This document shows, piece by piece, positions 38,737 through 47,344 of a stretch of DNA of 64,000 nucleotides; the first letter of the stretch is position 1, and each line of letters starts with the position of its first letter. The translations under genes were made by a program, and so were the position numbers. The notes below the pieces were generated by a model. The model saw only the letters and a list, made by a program, of their open reading frames with translations. It did not search any database and was not told the origin of the DNA. This DNA is from Maritimibacter fusiformis (lineage in GTDB: Bacteria; Pseudomonadota; Alphaproteobacteria; Rhodobacterales; Rhodobacteraceae). The stretch is from positions 310,001-374,000 of the forward strand of contig NZ_VSIY01000003.1 in the NCBI RefSeq assembly GCF_008086115.1, given 5' to 3'.

Positions 38737-38801
38737 GGCTTGCGCCCGCGCGCGCTGCGGTGCCAAGGTCGGCGGACCGAAACCCGACCCGAGAGGCCCC
38801 C

Positions 38802-39953
38802 ATGACCGCCCTGCGCCCCGATATCGACCCCGATGGACTGCTGGAATTCTCGGTGGTGTTCACCGACCGCTCGCTCAACCACATGTCGGCGGCGTTCCAG
38901 GGCGTGATGCGCGACATCTCGGCGATCCTGAAAGAGGTCTACGCCGCCGATGCGGTGGCGGTGATTCCCGGCGGCGGCACCTATGCGATGGAGGCGGTGG
39001 CGCGCCAGTTCGCCACCGGAAAACGCGCGATGGTGATCCGCAACGGCTTTTTCTCGTATCGCTGGAGCCAGATTTTCGAGATGGGCGCGATCCCGGCGGG
39101 TGAGACCGTGATGCTGGCCAAGCGCACCGGCAACGGCCCCACCGCGCCCTTCGCGCCCGCGCCGGTCGAGGAGGTGGTGGCGCGCATCCATGCCGAGAAA
39201 CCCGACGTGGTGTTTGCCCCGCATGTGGAAACCGCCAGCGGCATGATCCTACCCGACGACTACATCCGCGCCGTGACCGAGGCGGTTCATGCCGAGGGCG
39301 GCCTTTTCGTGCTCGACTGCATCGCCTCGGGGGCGGTCTGGGTCGACATGCGGGAAACCGGCGTCGACGTGTTGATCTCGGCGCCGCAAAAGGGCTGGTC
39401 GGCGCAGCCTTCGGCGGGGCTGGTGATGATGAACGAGCGTGCCCGCGACACCGCCAAGGCGGCACAGTCGACCTCGTTCGCCATCGACCTCGGCAAGTGG
39501 CTGGCGATCATGGAGGCCTATGAGGGCGGCGGGCACGCCTATCACGCCACCATGCCGACCGACGCGCTGCGCGCCTTTCGCGACGTGATGCTGGAGACGA
39601 AGGACTACGGCTTCGACAAGCTGGCCGAGGCCCAGTGGGACCAGGGCCGCCGGGTGCGCGCGGCGCTCAGGGCGCGCGGTGTGCGCTCGGTCGCCGCCGA
39701 GGGGTTCGAGGCGCCGGGCGTGGTGGTCAGCTATACCGACGACCCAGAAATCCAGTCGGGCCGCGCCTTTGGCGCCTTGGGCATGCAGATCGCTGCCGGC
39801 GTGCCGCTGATGGTGGGCGAAGGCGACGACTACCGCAGCTTCAGGCTGGGCCTGTTCGGCCTCGACAAGCTCTATGACGTGGATGCCAGCGTGGCCCGGC
39901 TGGAGGCCGCGCTCGACAAGGTGCTGGGGCCGGCGGGCAAGACGGCGGGCTAG
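38802..39953 (+). CDS. Class V aminotransferase (alanine/serine-glyoxylate type)
   Basis: A 383-residue PLP enzyme. The phosphate-binding turn 'PGGGTYAMEAVARQF' lies near residue 50-65, the PLP-pyridine Asp in 'FVLDCIASGAVWVDM' near 172, and the Schiff-base Lys in 'SAPQKGWS' near 198. The 'ALGMQIAAGVPLMVGEGDDYRSFRLGLFG' region (part: GDDYRSFRLGLFG) carries the substrate-carboxylate Arg. Related enzymes transaminate alanine or serine with glyoxylate. ATG 38802 begins the fold. Its TAG stop overlaps the convergent small membrane gene in a shared CTAG. Exact substrate pair uncertain. Confidence 0.88.
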   Translation: MTALRPDIDPDGLLEFSVVFTDRSLNHMSAAFQGVMRDISAILKEVYAADAVAVIPGGGTYAMEAVARQFATGKRAMVIRNGFFSYRWSQIFEMGAIPAGETVMLAKRTGNGPTAPFAPAPVEEVVARIHAEKPDVVFAPHVETASGMILPDDYIRAVTEAVHAEGGLFVLDCIASGAVWVDMRETGVDVLISAPQKGWSAQPSAGLVMMNERARDTAKAAQSTSFAIDLGKWLAIMEAYEGGGHAYHATMPTDALRAFRDVMLETKDYGFDKLAEAQWDQGRRVRAALRARGVRSVAAEGFEAPGVVVSYTDDPEIQSGRAFGALGMQIAAGVPLMVGEGDDYRSFRLGLFGLDKLYDVDASVARLEAALDKVLGPAGKTAG

Positions 39954-40129
39954 CCGCCGACGCTGATCAGCACCAGCGCGAGGTAGACCAGCACGGTCAG
40001 AACCGCCATCACCCCGATGATGCCGGCGAGGCCCCAGACCAGGAACGCCACGACCAGCGCCACGACGATCAGAAGGGCGATGGCGAAAAACTGGATTTCG
40101 CCGCGCGTGTCATTGTCTTGCATGCTCAT
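39950..40129 (-). CDS. 59-residue membrane protein with two hydrophobic segments
   Basis: A small gene below usual length cut-offs. ATG 40129 follows GGAGACCGACC; a second in-frame ATG is at 40123. After a polar start (MSMQDNDTRGEIQ), residues 14-34 and 36-57 are strongly hydrophobic with a short Gly turn between, a helical hairpin. It ends VGG-TAG, the TAG overlapping the aminotransferase's stop in CTAG. Its composition and ribosome site support a real gene; I recognise no family. Confidence 0.75.
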   Translation of the reverse strand: MSMQDNDTRGEIQFFAIALLIVVALVVAFLVWGLAGIIGVMAVLTVLVYLALVLISVGG

Positions 40130-40219
40130 GGTCGGTCTCCTGTGCGCAATGGATGGCAGCTTATCCTCTACATGATCGCGGCGGCAAAGGCGATCTTCCG
40201 TCGCACCTTGGCCGCGGCC

Positions 40220-41422
40220 TTAGCCCGGGCCAAGCCCCGCGCGCATCACGCCGCGGCGCAGCGGTGCGATATCGTGCACGGCCTTGAGGCCCGCCAGCCG
40301 CAGCGCCTGCATCCCCGCCCCGCCCGAGCGCGCCACCCGGTTGAACAGGTCGATCGCGCGCGCGCGCGCGGCGATGTCGGCCCGGCGGGCCTGGGCATAT
40401 GCGGTGAGGACGGCGGACGCGCCGGGGTCGGCGGGCATGGTCGCGGCCGCCTCGACCAGCGCCGCGATGTCGTTGAGCGAGGTGTTCAGCCCCTGCGCCC
40501 CGATCGGCGGCAGGGCATGGGCCGCCTCGGCCACCAGCGCCACGCGCGCCTCGGTCAGGCGGTCGGCCAGTTGGGTGACTATGGGCCAGGTCGAGCGCCG
40601 CCCCTCGAGCCGCAACCGCCCCAGGTGCCCGGTCGAGCGGGCGAACATCTCGTCCTCGAACTCCGGCACAGGCATCGCCATCAGGTCGACCGCGCGGGGG
40701 CCGAAGTTCATCCAGATCACCGCCGAGGCGGGCCGCCCCTCGTGGTCGGGCAGCGGCACGGTGGTGAAGGCGCCGCCCTCATTGTAGATTTCGGTCGAGA
40801 CATTGTCGTGCGGCCGGTCGTGGGTGACGGTGAAGGCCAGCGCCTTCTGGCCATAGCGGGTGGTGCGCGCCCCGATCCCGGCGGCTTCGCGCAGCGGCGA
40901 GGCGCGGCCATCGGCGGCCACCGCCAGTTTCGCGCGCACCTGGCTGCCGTCAGTGAGGCCCAGGATCACGCCATCGCGGCGCTGCACCAGCGAGGCAAAG
41001 CCGGTGCCATAGAGCGCCGTGATCCCCGGGGCATCGGCGAGGTAGCCCGCCAACTCGCGCCGCACCAGCCAGTTCATCAGGTTCCAGCCGAAGGGCGCGT
41101 CGCCCATTTCGGCGGCGGCAAAGCTGCGCCGGTCGCGGATCACCGGCGGCCAGCCGGTGGTGTCGATCACCTCGAGCCGGTCGAGCGGCGTGGCGTGCGG
41201 CGCCAGCACCCGCCAGAGGCCACACGCCTCGAACAGGTCGCGCGCCGGGCGCAGGAACGCGGTCGAGCGCAGGTCGGACCCGTCCTGACCGGCCTCAGTC
41301 ACCGGCGGCACCGGGTCGGCCATGATCACCGAGAAACCCCGCGCGGCAAAGACCGCCGCGGCCACCTGCCCGGCGATGCCTCCGCCGGAGATGAAGATAT
41401 CGGCCTCGCGCCTTCGCATCAT
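40220..41422 (-). CDS. ubiH: UbiH/UbiF/VisC-family FAD-dependent hydroxylase
   Basis: A 400-residue flavin monooxygenase of the ubiquinone-ring hydroxylase family. The dinucleotide motif 'ISGGGIAGQVAA' (about residues 11-22), the 'AVAADGRASPLR' DG motif (about 168) and the C-terminal 'HALPPIGAQGLNTSLNDIAAL' (part: QGLNTSLNDIAAL) match UbiH. The exact ring position hydroxylated cannot be deduced. Its ATG overlaps the stop of the HAD gene by 4 bases, so the two are translationally coupled. Soluble or peripheral at the inner membrane. Confidence 0.88.
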   Translation of the reverse strand: MMRRREADIFISGGGIAGQVAAAVFAARGFSVIMADPVPPVTEAGQDGSDLRSTAFLRPARDLFEACGLWRVLAPHATPLDRLEVIDTTGWPPVIRDRRSFAAAEMGDAPFGWNLMNWLVRRELAGYLADAPGITALYGTGFASLVQRRDGVILGLTDGSQVRAKLAVAADGRASPLREAAGIGARTTRYGQKALAFTVTHDRPHDNVSTEIYNEGGAFTTVPLPDHEGRPASAVIWMNFGPRAVDLMAMPVPEFEDEMFARSTGHLGRLRLEGRRSTWPIVTQLADRLTEARVALVAEAAHALPPIGAQGLNTSLNDIAALVEAAATMPADPGASAVLTAYAQARRADIAARARAIDLFNRVARSGGAGMQALRLAGLKAVHDIAPLRRGVMRAGLGPG

Positions 41423-42105
41423 TCCGCCTCCGACCGCTCGCCCCGGCGCGCAAAGGTGCCCGCGATCACCTCGGCCAGGAAGGCGGACAGGTCGTCGGTG
41501 TGGTGGTGGATATGCGCCGCCGGGGCCGCTTCGGGGGCGACGTGGACCGTCTGCAACCCCATCTCGTGCGGCGCGGCCAGGTTGCGCGGGTCATCCTCGA
41601 ACATCGCCGCCGCCAGCGGGTCGAGCCCGTCGGCGGAAAACACCGTCTCGAACGCCACGCGCTGCGGCTTGGGGTGAAAGCCCGCATGTTCGACGCCGTA
41701 AACCGCATCGAACACGCCCGAGAGACCGCGCGCCTCGATCACCCGCTCGGCATAGGGGGCCGAGCCGTTGGTATAGACGATCCGCCGCCCGGGCAGATCG
41801 CCGATCCGCGCCGCAAGCAGCGGGTCGGGGATCAGGGCGGCGAAGGAAATGTCGTGCACCTCGGTCAGATAGGGCGCCGGGTCGACATCGTGTTCGGCCA
41901 TCAGGCCGGCCAGCGTGGTGCCGTAGGCGCGCCAGTAATGCAGCCGCAGCCGGTCGGCCTCGGCCCGGTCGACGCCGAGTGTGTCCATCACCCAGGCGGT
42001 CATGCGCGCCTCGATCTGGTCGAACAACCGCGCCGAGGGCGGATAGAGCGTGTTGTCGAGGTCGAAGACCCAGGTGGTGACGTGGGAAAAACGCTGTGCA
42101 AACAT
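41419..42105 (-). CDS. Pyrimidine 5'-nucleotidase, HAD superfamily
   Basis: A 228-residue HAD phosphatase. Motif I is 'FDLDNTLYP' (about residues 14-22) with both catalytic Asp; 'YTNGSAPYAERV' is motif II; 'HPKPQ' supplies the Lys of motif III; 'MFEDDPRNL' is motif IV. The 'DLDNTLYPPS' start and size match the Sdt1/YjjG-like pyrimidine nucleotidase group that dephosphorylates UMP/CMP or non-canonical nucleotides. Coupled by ATGA to the downstream UbiH-like gene, an arrangement without an obvious biochemical link. Confidence 0.9.
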   Translation of the reverse strand: MFAQRFSHVTTWVFDLDNTLYPPSARLFDQIEARMTAWVMDTLGVDRAEADRLRLHYWRAYGTTLAGLMAEHDVDPAPYLTEVHDISFAALIPDPLLAARIGDLPGRRIVYTNGSAPYAERVIEARGLSGVFDAVYGVEHAGFHPKPQRVAFETVFSADGLDPLAAAMFEDDPRNLAAPHEMGLQTVHVAPEAAPAAHIHHHTDDLSAFLAEVIAGTFARRGERSEAE

Positions 42106-42213
42106 GCGTTCTATCTAGGCCCTCTGCCCCCCGGTTGCGAGCCTGAAAAGCCCCGCGCGCTTGAATATGACCGCCAGAGGTGCATAGTCGGGCGGACCCA
42201 CAAGGAGGACAGC

Positions 42214-42855
42214 GTGGCCGAGGCCAGGACCGGAACCAAGGACGCCTATGAACTGATCCTGGACGCGATCGACGCCGGCCTCTACCGGCCCGGCGACCGG
42301 ATGGTGGAAAGCGAACTGGCCGAGCGTTTCGGCGTTTCGCGCACCCCGATCCGCGAGGCGCTGCAACGGCTCGAGACGCAAAGCCTTCTGACCCGCGACG
42401 GGCGCTCGCTGATCGTGGCCTCGCTGGACCACAACCAGTTGGCGGAGCTTTACGCGGTGCGCGCCGAACTGGAGGGGCTGGCGGCGCGTCTGGCCGCCCA
42501 GCACGCGGCGCCCGAAGAAGTGCGCGTGCTGCGCGAGATGGTCGAGCAGGACCGGGCGCTGGTCGACGATCCGGCGGCGCTGTCGCGGGCCAACCGGCGG
42601 TTTCACAAGCAGATTCACCTGGCCTCGCACAACCGCTACCTGATCCAGCAGCTTGACCTGGTGCACCGGACCATGGCGCTGCTGGCAACCACCTCGCTGG
42701 CGGTCGAGGGGCGGTCAAAGACCGCGGTGGCCGAACATGACGCCATCGTCAAGGCGATCGAGGCGCGCGACGGCGAGGCCGCCGATGCGGCGCTGCGCAC
42801 CCATATCTCGCGCGCCTTCGAGACCCGGCTCAGGCTTGACTCGGTTGCGGAATAG
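42214..42855 (+). CDS. GntR-family transcriptional regulator (FadR/FCD subfamily)
   Basis: A 213-residue regulator. The N-terminal winged helix 'LYRPGDRMVESELAERFGVSRTPIREALQRLE' (part: FGVSRTPIREALQRLE) binds DNA; the C-terminal helical FCD domain (about residues 80-200) carries the Asp/His metal-ligand pattern ('RRFHKQIHLASHN', 'EHDAIVKAIEARD') and senses a small carboxylate. The GTG at 42214 has AAGGAGG just upstream. It is divergent from the HAD-ubiH pair, 108 bases away, a possible target, and overlaps the convergent glycosyltransferase by 26 bases. Confidence 0.92.
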   Translation: MAEARTGTKDAYELILDAIDAGLYRPGDRMVESELAERFGVSRTPIREALQRLETQSLLTRDGRSLIVASLDHNQLAELYAVRAELEGLAARLAAQHAAPEEVRVLREMVEQDRALVDDPAALSRANRRFHKQIHLASHNRYLIQQLDLVHRTMALLATTSLAVEGRSKTAVAEHDAIVKAIEARDGEAADAALRTHISRAFETRLRLDSVAE

Positions 42856-44794
42856 GCAGCGGCGGTCCGTCCGGCTCGACGTGGTAGTCGCCGTGATGGG
42901 TCTTGTCCCAGTAAAACGGCCGGGTGACGATCTCGGCGATGGCCTTGACGGCGGCCAGCGTTGCCAGCGGATAATAGACATGCAGGGTCGGCACCCATTT
43001 GCGCAGGAACCGGTGCTCGGGCGCGCCCAGCGCGCTGATGCCGATGGCGATGTTCAGAAGCTCGGTTGAAAAGAACGCCACCGCCAAGGTCAGGGCCATG
43101 GCGCGCGGCATCATGTCGACCAGCGGATGCGGCAGCCCGACCGCCGGCAGCCAGAAGCTCCACAACAGCGGCGCCAGCACGAACTGGCTGAGGGTGCCGA
43201 GAAACAGCACCTGCACGCCGATGGTCTTGCGCCATCCCAGGTCCGCCAGAAGCTGGCGCGGCCGGCGCATGTGCACGCCGTAGGTCATGGCATAGCCCTT
43301 GATCCAGCGCGACCGCTGCTTGATCCAGGGCCAGACGCGGCAGTTGGCCTCTTCGCGGGTCACGGTGTCGATCAGCTCGGTGCGAAACCCGTGCCGGGCC
43401 AGGCGGATACCGAGATCGGCATCCTCGGTGACGTTGTGGGCATCCCAGCCGCCCAGGCTTTCCAGCGCCGCACGACGGAAAAACAGCGTGGTGCCGCCCA
43501 GCGGCACCGCGAAGCCCAGCCGTTGCCAGCCCGGCAGCACCACCCGGAACCAGGCGGCATATTCGATGGTGAAGGCGCGGCTGAGCCAGTTTTTCGGCGC
43601 GTTGTAATAATCCAGGATGCCTTGCAGACAGGCCACCTCGGGGCCGCGCGCCGCGAACCGGTGCACCACCTTGCGCAACTGGTCCGGGGCCGGTTCATCC
43701 TCGGCGTCATAGACCCCGATGATCGAGCCACGGCAGAAATCCAGCGCGAAATTCATCGCCCGGGGCTTGGTGCGCACGGTGCCCTCGGGCACGATGATCT
43801 GGCGCATCCAGGCGGGCAGGTCCGAGGCCGCGAGGGTTTCGCGGGTCAGGAGATCGTCGGCCTCGACCACCAGGCAGATGTCGAGCGCGGCGCGCGGATA
43901 GTCGAGCGCGGCCAGCCTGCGGATCAGGCGTCCGGCGATGTCGCGTTCACGATAGAGCGGCACCAGCACCGAGATGGTGGGCAGGCGCGCAGGCTCGGGG
44001 TCGGCGGGGGCCTCGGCGGCGGCGCGTTTGCCGTGCCACATCAGGAGCGCCGAGACCAGTTTCACCCCGGTCGTGGCCAGCATGGTCAGCACCACCCAGC
44101 CGGTCAGCACCGCGAAACCGAAGGTCGGCGCGGTGACGAACAGCGCGACCAGCGCCAGCGCCACCCCCAGCCAGAGCCGCCCGGTCGGGCCGGCCTGCCA
44201 GCTTCGGCAACTGTCGCAGGCCTCGACCCGCTGTTCGGCGCGGCGCGACAGGTGCCGGTTGCGCGCCGCGATCAGCGCGGTCTGGATGTCACGCTCGGGC
44301 GCGACGGCCAGGTGAACCCGGCCGAACCCCGCAGGCAGCCGGTCGCGGATCGCCGCGAACTCGTCGGGGCGCGAGCAGATCAGGACGGTGCCGCCGCCCA
44401 GGCGTTTCCACGGCACGACCGCATGGCGCACGCAGAACTCGGCCCCCAGCGCGTCGACCAGCCGCGCGTCCGGCGGCTCGGCCCGCAGATCGGCCACCCG
44501 GGTGTCGTATTGCGCCGCCAGCGCATCGTAAAGCGCGGCCTCGGACACCATGCCGTTGGCGGTGAGGATATCGCCGAACCGCGCCTCCTGCCCGGCCTGA
44601 AGCGCAAGCGCGCGGGCCAGGTCATCGGCGCAAAGATCGCCCCGCTCCAGCAGGATCTGGCCCAGCGGGCGGCGCGCGCCCTGCCCCGGCGGCGCCTGGG
44701 CCGGTCGTGGCAGATCGCCCGCGAACGCCGCGCGGCCCATGTCGGGCGCGTCGAACAAATGCGGGGCCAAGGGGCCAAAACTGCTTGAATCCAT
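42830..44794 (-). CDS. Family 2 glycosyltransferase with N-terminal MshEN domain
   Basis: A 654-residue inner-membrane processive-type glycosyltransferase. Residues 42-66 (RPLGQILLERG ... ALALQ) and 72-95 (RFGDILTANG ... ALAAQ) are two helical-hairpin repeats separated by five residues, the MshEN/GspE-N pattern known to bind cyclic di-GMP. Membrane helices follow at about 207-255. The GT2 domain has 'VEADDLLT', 'VYDAEDEPAP', 'TEDADLGIR' and 'QRSRWIKGY' (the QxxRW motif), then further helices. It probably makes an exopolysaccharide. A CtrA-type site lies 45 bases upstream. It starts 85 bases after carA on the same strand. Confidence 0.9.
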   Translation of the reverse strand: MDSSSFGPLAPHLFDAPDMGRAAFAGDLPRPAQAPPGQGARRPLGQILLERGDLCADDLARALALQAGQEARFGDILTANGMVSEAALYDALAAQYDTRVADLRAEPPDARLVDALGAEFCVRHAVVPWKRLGGGTVLICSRPDEFAAIRDRLPAGFGRVHLAVAPERDIQTALIAARNRHLSRRAEQRVEACDSCRSWQAGPTGRLWLGVALALVALFVTAPTFGFAVLTGWVVLTMLATTGVKLVSALLMWHGKRAAAEAPADPEPARLPTISVLVPLYRERDIAGRLIRRLAALDYPRAALDICLVVEADDLLTRETLAASDLPAWMRQIIVPEGTVRTKPRAMNFALDFCRGSIIGVYDAEDEPAPDQLRKVVHRFAARGPEVACLQGILDYYNAPKNWLSRAFTIEYAAWFRVVLPGWQRLGFAVPLGGTTLFFRRAALESLGGWDAHNVTEDADLGIRLARHGFRTELIDTVTREEANCRVWPWIKQRSRWIKGYAMTYGVHMRRPRQLLADLGWRKTIGVQVLFLGTLSQFVLAPLLWSFWLPAVGLPHPLVDMMPRAMALTLAVAFFSTELLNIAIGISALGAPEHRFLRKWVPTLHVYYPLATLAAVKAIAEIVTRPFYWDKTHHGDYHVEPDGPPLPIPQPSQA

Positions 44795-44838
44795 TGAAAA
44801 CCTGCCGGGCCGGACCCGCGCAGTCTGCGCGACAGGTG

Positions 44839-44854
44839 TTAACGGATGGTTAAC
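44839..44854. promoter_or_regulatory. CtrA-type binding site TTAA-N7-TTAA
   Basis: TTAA (44839-44842), CGGATGG, TTAA (44850-44853) then C; with the flanking bases it is two GTTAAC words. It matches the full CtrA consensus in both orientations. It lies 45-59 bases before the glycosyltransferase start codon, in the 84-bp gap after carA. TTAA is rare elsewhere in this window. Confidence 0.75.
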
Positions 44855-44878
44855 GGAGGCCCGGCAAGACGCCCCGGG

Positions 44879-46033
44879 TCAGGCCGACTTGCGGGCCTCC
44901 ATGGCGTCCGTGAATCGCTCGAACAGGTATTGGCTGTCCATCGGGCCGGGGCTGGCCTCGGGGTGGTATTGCACCGAGAACACCGGGCGGCCATCCATCG
45001 AGATGCCGCAGTTCGAGCCGTCGAAGAGGCTGACGTGGGTTTCGCGCACGCCCTCGGGCAGCGACTGGGCGTCGACCGCGAAGCCGTGGTTCATCGAGGT
45101 GATCTCGACCTTGCCGGTGTCGATGTCCTTGACCGGGTGGTTGGCGCCGTGGTGGCCGTGGTTCATCTTGACGGTTTCGGCCCCCAAGGCGCGGGCCAGC
45201 ATCTGGTGGCCAAGGCAGATGCCGAACACCGGCAGGTCGGTGCCGTCGAGGATCGCCCGGATCATCGGCACGGCATATTCGCCGGTCGCCGCCGGGTCGC
45301 CGGGGCCGTTCGACAGGAACACCCCGTCGGGGGCCAGCGCCAGCACCTCTTCGGCGGTCGCGGTCGCCGGCAGCACGGTCACGTCGCAGCCCACCGAGGC
45401 AAGGCTGCGCAGGATGTTGCGCTTGGCGCCGTAGTCGATCGCCACCACCTTGAAACGCGGCGCGGTCTGGCGGGGGTAGCCATCGGGCCAGGCCCAGCGC
45501 ATCTCGTCCCAGTGATAGGATTGCGCGCAGGTGACCTTTGCGGCCAGATCCAGCCCGACCAGCCCGGGAAAGGCCCGCGCCCTGGCCACCAGGTCCTCGA
45601 TGTCGAAATTGCCCTCGGGATCATGCGCCAGCGCCACATGCGGCGCGCCCTGCTGGCGAATCGCGCGGGTCAGCCGGCGGGTGTCGACGCCGCCCATGCC
45701 GATGCGCCCGCGCCGCGCCATCCAGTCGGCCAGCGGCTCGATCGCGCGCCAGTTCGACGGCTCGGTCGGGTCCCATTTCACCACCACGCCCTCGGCCACC
45801 GGATCGGCGGTCTCGTCATCCTCGGGGTTCACGCCGACATTGCCGATATGCGGGAAGGTGAAGGTCACCACCTGCCCGGCATAGGAGGGGTCGGTCATGA
45901 TCTCCTGATAGCCGGTCATGGCGGTGTTGAAGCACAGCTCGGCGGTGGTCACGCCGGTCGCGCCGAAGCCGGTGCCGTAGTAGACGGAGCCATCGGCAAG
46001 CGCGAGGCAGGCGGTGGGTTTGGGTCGGGTCAT
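44879..46033 (-). CDS. carA: Carbamoyl-phosphate synthase small subunit
   Basis: A 384-residue glutamine amidotransferase subunit that supplies ammonia to CarB for pyrimidine and arginine synthesis. N-terminal CPSase domain ('LALADGSVYYGTGFGATG', 'TGYQEIMTDPSYAGQ') and class I GATase domain with nucleophile in 'VFGICLGHQMLA' (Cys about 266) and 'VQYHPEASPGP' for the catalytic His/Glu. ATG 46033 begins the family N-terminus. Divergent from yqeY, 129 bases away. carB is not in the window. Confidence 0.97.
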   Translation of the reverse strand: MTRPKPTACLALADGSVYYGTGFGATGVTTAELCFNTAMTGYQEIMTDPSYAGQVVTFTFPHIGNVGVNPEDDETADPVAEGVVVKWDPTEPSNWRAIEPLADWMARRGRIGMGGVDTRRLTRAIRQQGAPHVALAHDPEGNFDIEDLVARARAFPGLVGLDLAAKVTCAQSYHWDEMRWAWPDGYPRQTAPRFKVVAIDYGAKRNILRSLASVGCDVTVLPATATAEEVLALAPDGVFLSNGPGDPAATGEYAVPMIRAILDGTDLPVFGICLGHQMLARALGAETVKMNHGHHGANHPVKDIDTGKVEITSMNHGFAVDAQSLPEGVRETHVSLFDGSNCGISMDGRPVFSVQYHPEASPGPMDSQYLFERFTDAMEARKSA

Positions 46034-46162
46034 GGCGTTTCCCCCTGGGGCAGTCGGGCTTGTCCTAAGACGGCGGTCAGGCGGGGTCAAGCGGGCCGGC
46101 TTGTGCCGCCCGGCGCAAAGCGGTAGATACGGGGCTTTCAAACCGATCGGGGGAATGGTCCG

Positions 46163-46621
46163 ATGGATATTCGAAGCCGCCTGAACGAGGCGCTGAAGAC
46201 CGCGATGCGGGAAAAGGACGCCGCACGGCTGTCGACGCTGCGCCTGATCAATGCCGCCATCAAGGACCGCGACATCGCCGCCCGCTCGGAAGGCGAGGAG
46301 GTCACGGTGAGCGACGGCGAAATCCTCGCGATCCTGGGCAAGATGGTCAAGCAGCGCCACGAAAGCGCGCGCGCCTACGAGGAAGGCGGGCGGCTGGAAC
46401 TGGCCGAGAAGGAACGCGCCGAAGTCGGCGTGATCGAGGATTTCCTGCCGCGGCAACTGTCGGACGACGAGACCGCGCGCGCGGTGGAAAAGGCGATCGA
46501 CGAGGTCGGCGCCGAGACGATCCGCGACATCGGCAAGGTGATGGGCGTGCTCAAGTCGCGTTACGCCGGGCAGATGGACTTCGGCAAGGTCGGCCCGATG
46601 GTCAAGGCCCGGCTGGGTTGA
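46163..46621 (+). CDS. GatB/YqeY domain protein
   Basis: A 152-residue all-helical protein corresponding to the tail domain of GatB, as in YqeY. 'MREKDAARLSTLRLINAAIKDRDI' (part: KDAARLSTLRLINAAIKD) and 'IEDFLPRQLSD' are typical. Free-standing YqeY proteins are thought to touch tRNA or modulate amidotransfer, but the role is not established. ATG 46163 lies 11 bases after GGGGGA. Beside carA, as often in alphaproteobacteria. Confidence 0.92.
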   Translation: MDIRSRLNEALKTAMREKDAARLSTLRLINAAIKDRDIAARSEGEEVTVSDGEILAILGKMVKQRHESARAYEEGGRLELAEKERAEVGVIEDFLPRQLSDDETARAVEKAIDEVGAETIRDIGKVMGVLKSRYAGQMDFGKVGPMVKARLG

Positions 46622-46631
46622 GGCGGGGCAA

Positions 46632-46709
46632 GAGCGTTCGGGAACGCTCCTGCAAAGACCTTTTGCAAAGGTCTTCGCCTCCGGCGGGAGTATTTTTGCC
46701 AAGATGAAG
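46632..46709 (+). repeat. Composite intergenic element: two hairpins plus dispersed motif (copy 4)
   Basis: GAGCGTTC-GG-GAACGCTC (46632-46649), then AAGACCTTT-TGC-AAAGGTCTT (46655-46675), then GGAGTATTTTTGCCAAGATG (from 46687) continuing AAG to 46709. Both stems are perfect. It begins 10 bases after the yqeY stop and ends 20 bases before the convergent DUF2244 stop. Confidence 0.8.
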
Positions 46710-46728
46710 GCGACGAGCGCGGTCCGGT

Positions 46729-47274
46729 TCAGGGCGCGCGGCGGGATTTGGCCAGCGTCAGGGCGCGGGCGATCTCGTCGTGCAGCCTGGGGCGTTCGTC
46801 CTCGTGCAGGAAGGCGCCGATCTCGACCTCGCGCCCGGCGCCCCTGAGCGTGAGGTAGTGCGGCACCGGGCCGCCGGTCTCGCGGCTGGTGAGCGTGACC
46901 CAGTGCAGGTTCGCCTCCCACCCGGCCCGGCGGCGGTAGGGACCGGTGCGGGTCAGGCGGATGTGGTCGGGCCAGATTTCCAGCTCTTCGAGGATTTCGC
47001 CGTCGCGGTAGCTGCGGTCCATGAACCACCACAATGCCCCCAGCGCGCCGAGCGCGGGCACCAGCAGCCACCACCAGGCCAGCGTGCCGATGAAGGCCGA
47101 GACCGGGATCAGGATCGCCGCGAAGGCCAGCGCCATGACCGTGACGAAGCCGCGTTTCGGCAGCGAGCGGTAGGGCCAGAGGTGAAGCACGCCGATCGGA
47201 GCCGCGCCGTCGGACCGGCCGGGGGCGTCGGCGGCGGGCGCCTGGGTCAGCGGCGTTTCCCATTCATACGGCAT
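46729..47274 (-). CDS. DUF2244 family integral membrane protein
   Basis: A 181-residue protein with two central hydrophobic segments (about residues 45-88) and a C-terminal beta-rich cytosolic part. 'LWPYRSLPKRGFV', 'SYRDGEILEELEIWPD', 'WEANLHWVTL' and 'LRGAGREVEIGAFLHEDER' match DUF2244, whose function is unknown. ATG 47274 fits the family start; the frame to 47532 overlaps ctaD. It lies downstream of ctaD, but a terminator-like hairpin sits between them, so any cotranscription is attenuated. Confidence 0.86.
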   Translation of the reverse strand: MPYEWETPLTQAPAADAPGRSDGAAPIGVLHLWPYRSLPKRGFVTVMALAFAAILIPVSAFIGTLAWWWLLVPALGALGALWWFMDRSYRDGEILEELEIWPDHIRLTRTGPYRRRAGWEANLHWVTLTSRETGGPVPHYLTLRGAGREVEIGAFLHEDERPRLHDEIARALTLAKSRRAP

Positions 47275-47300
47275 GGTGGATGCGGCCCGTGGAAAGCAAA

Positions 47301-47324
47301 GGGGCCCGGCGTGACCCGGGCCCC
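47301..47324 (-). terminator. Terminator or attenuator after ctaD
   Basis: A 9-bp GC stem (47301-47309 with 47316-47324, loop of 6) followed on the minus strand by TTTGCTTT. The T-run is imperfect, so partial read-through into the DUF2244 gene is likely. It is 21 bases past the ctaD stop. Confidence 0.75.
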
Positions 47325-47344
47325 TTGGTGTTGGTGGCCAGACC

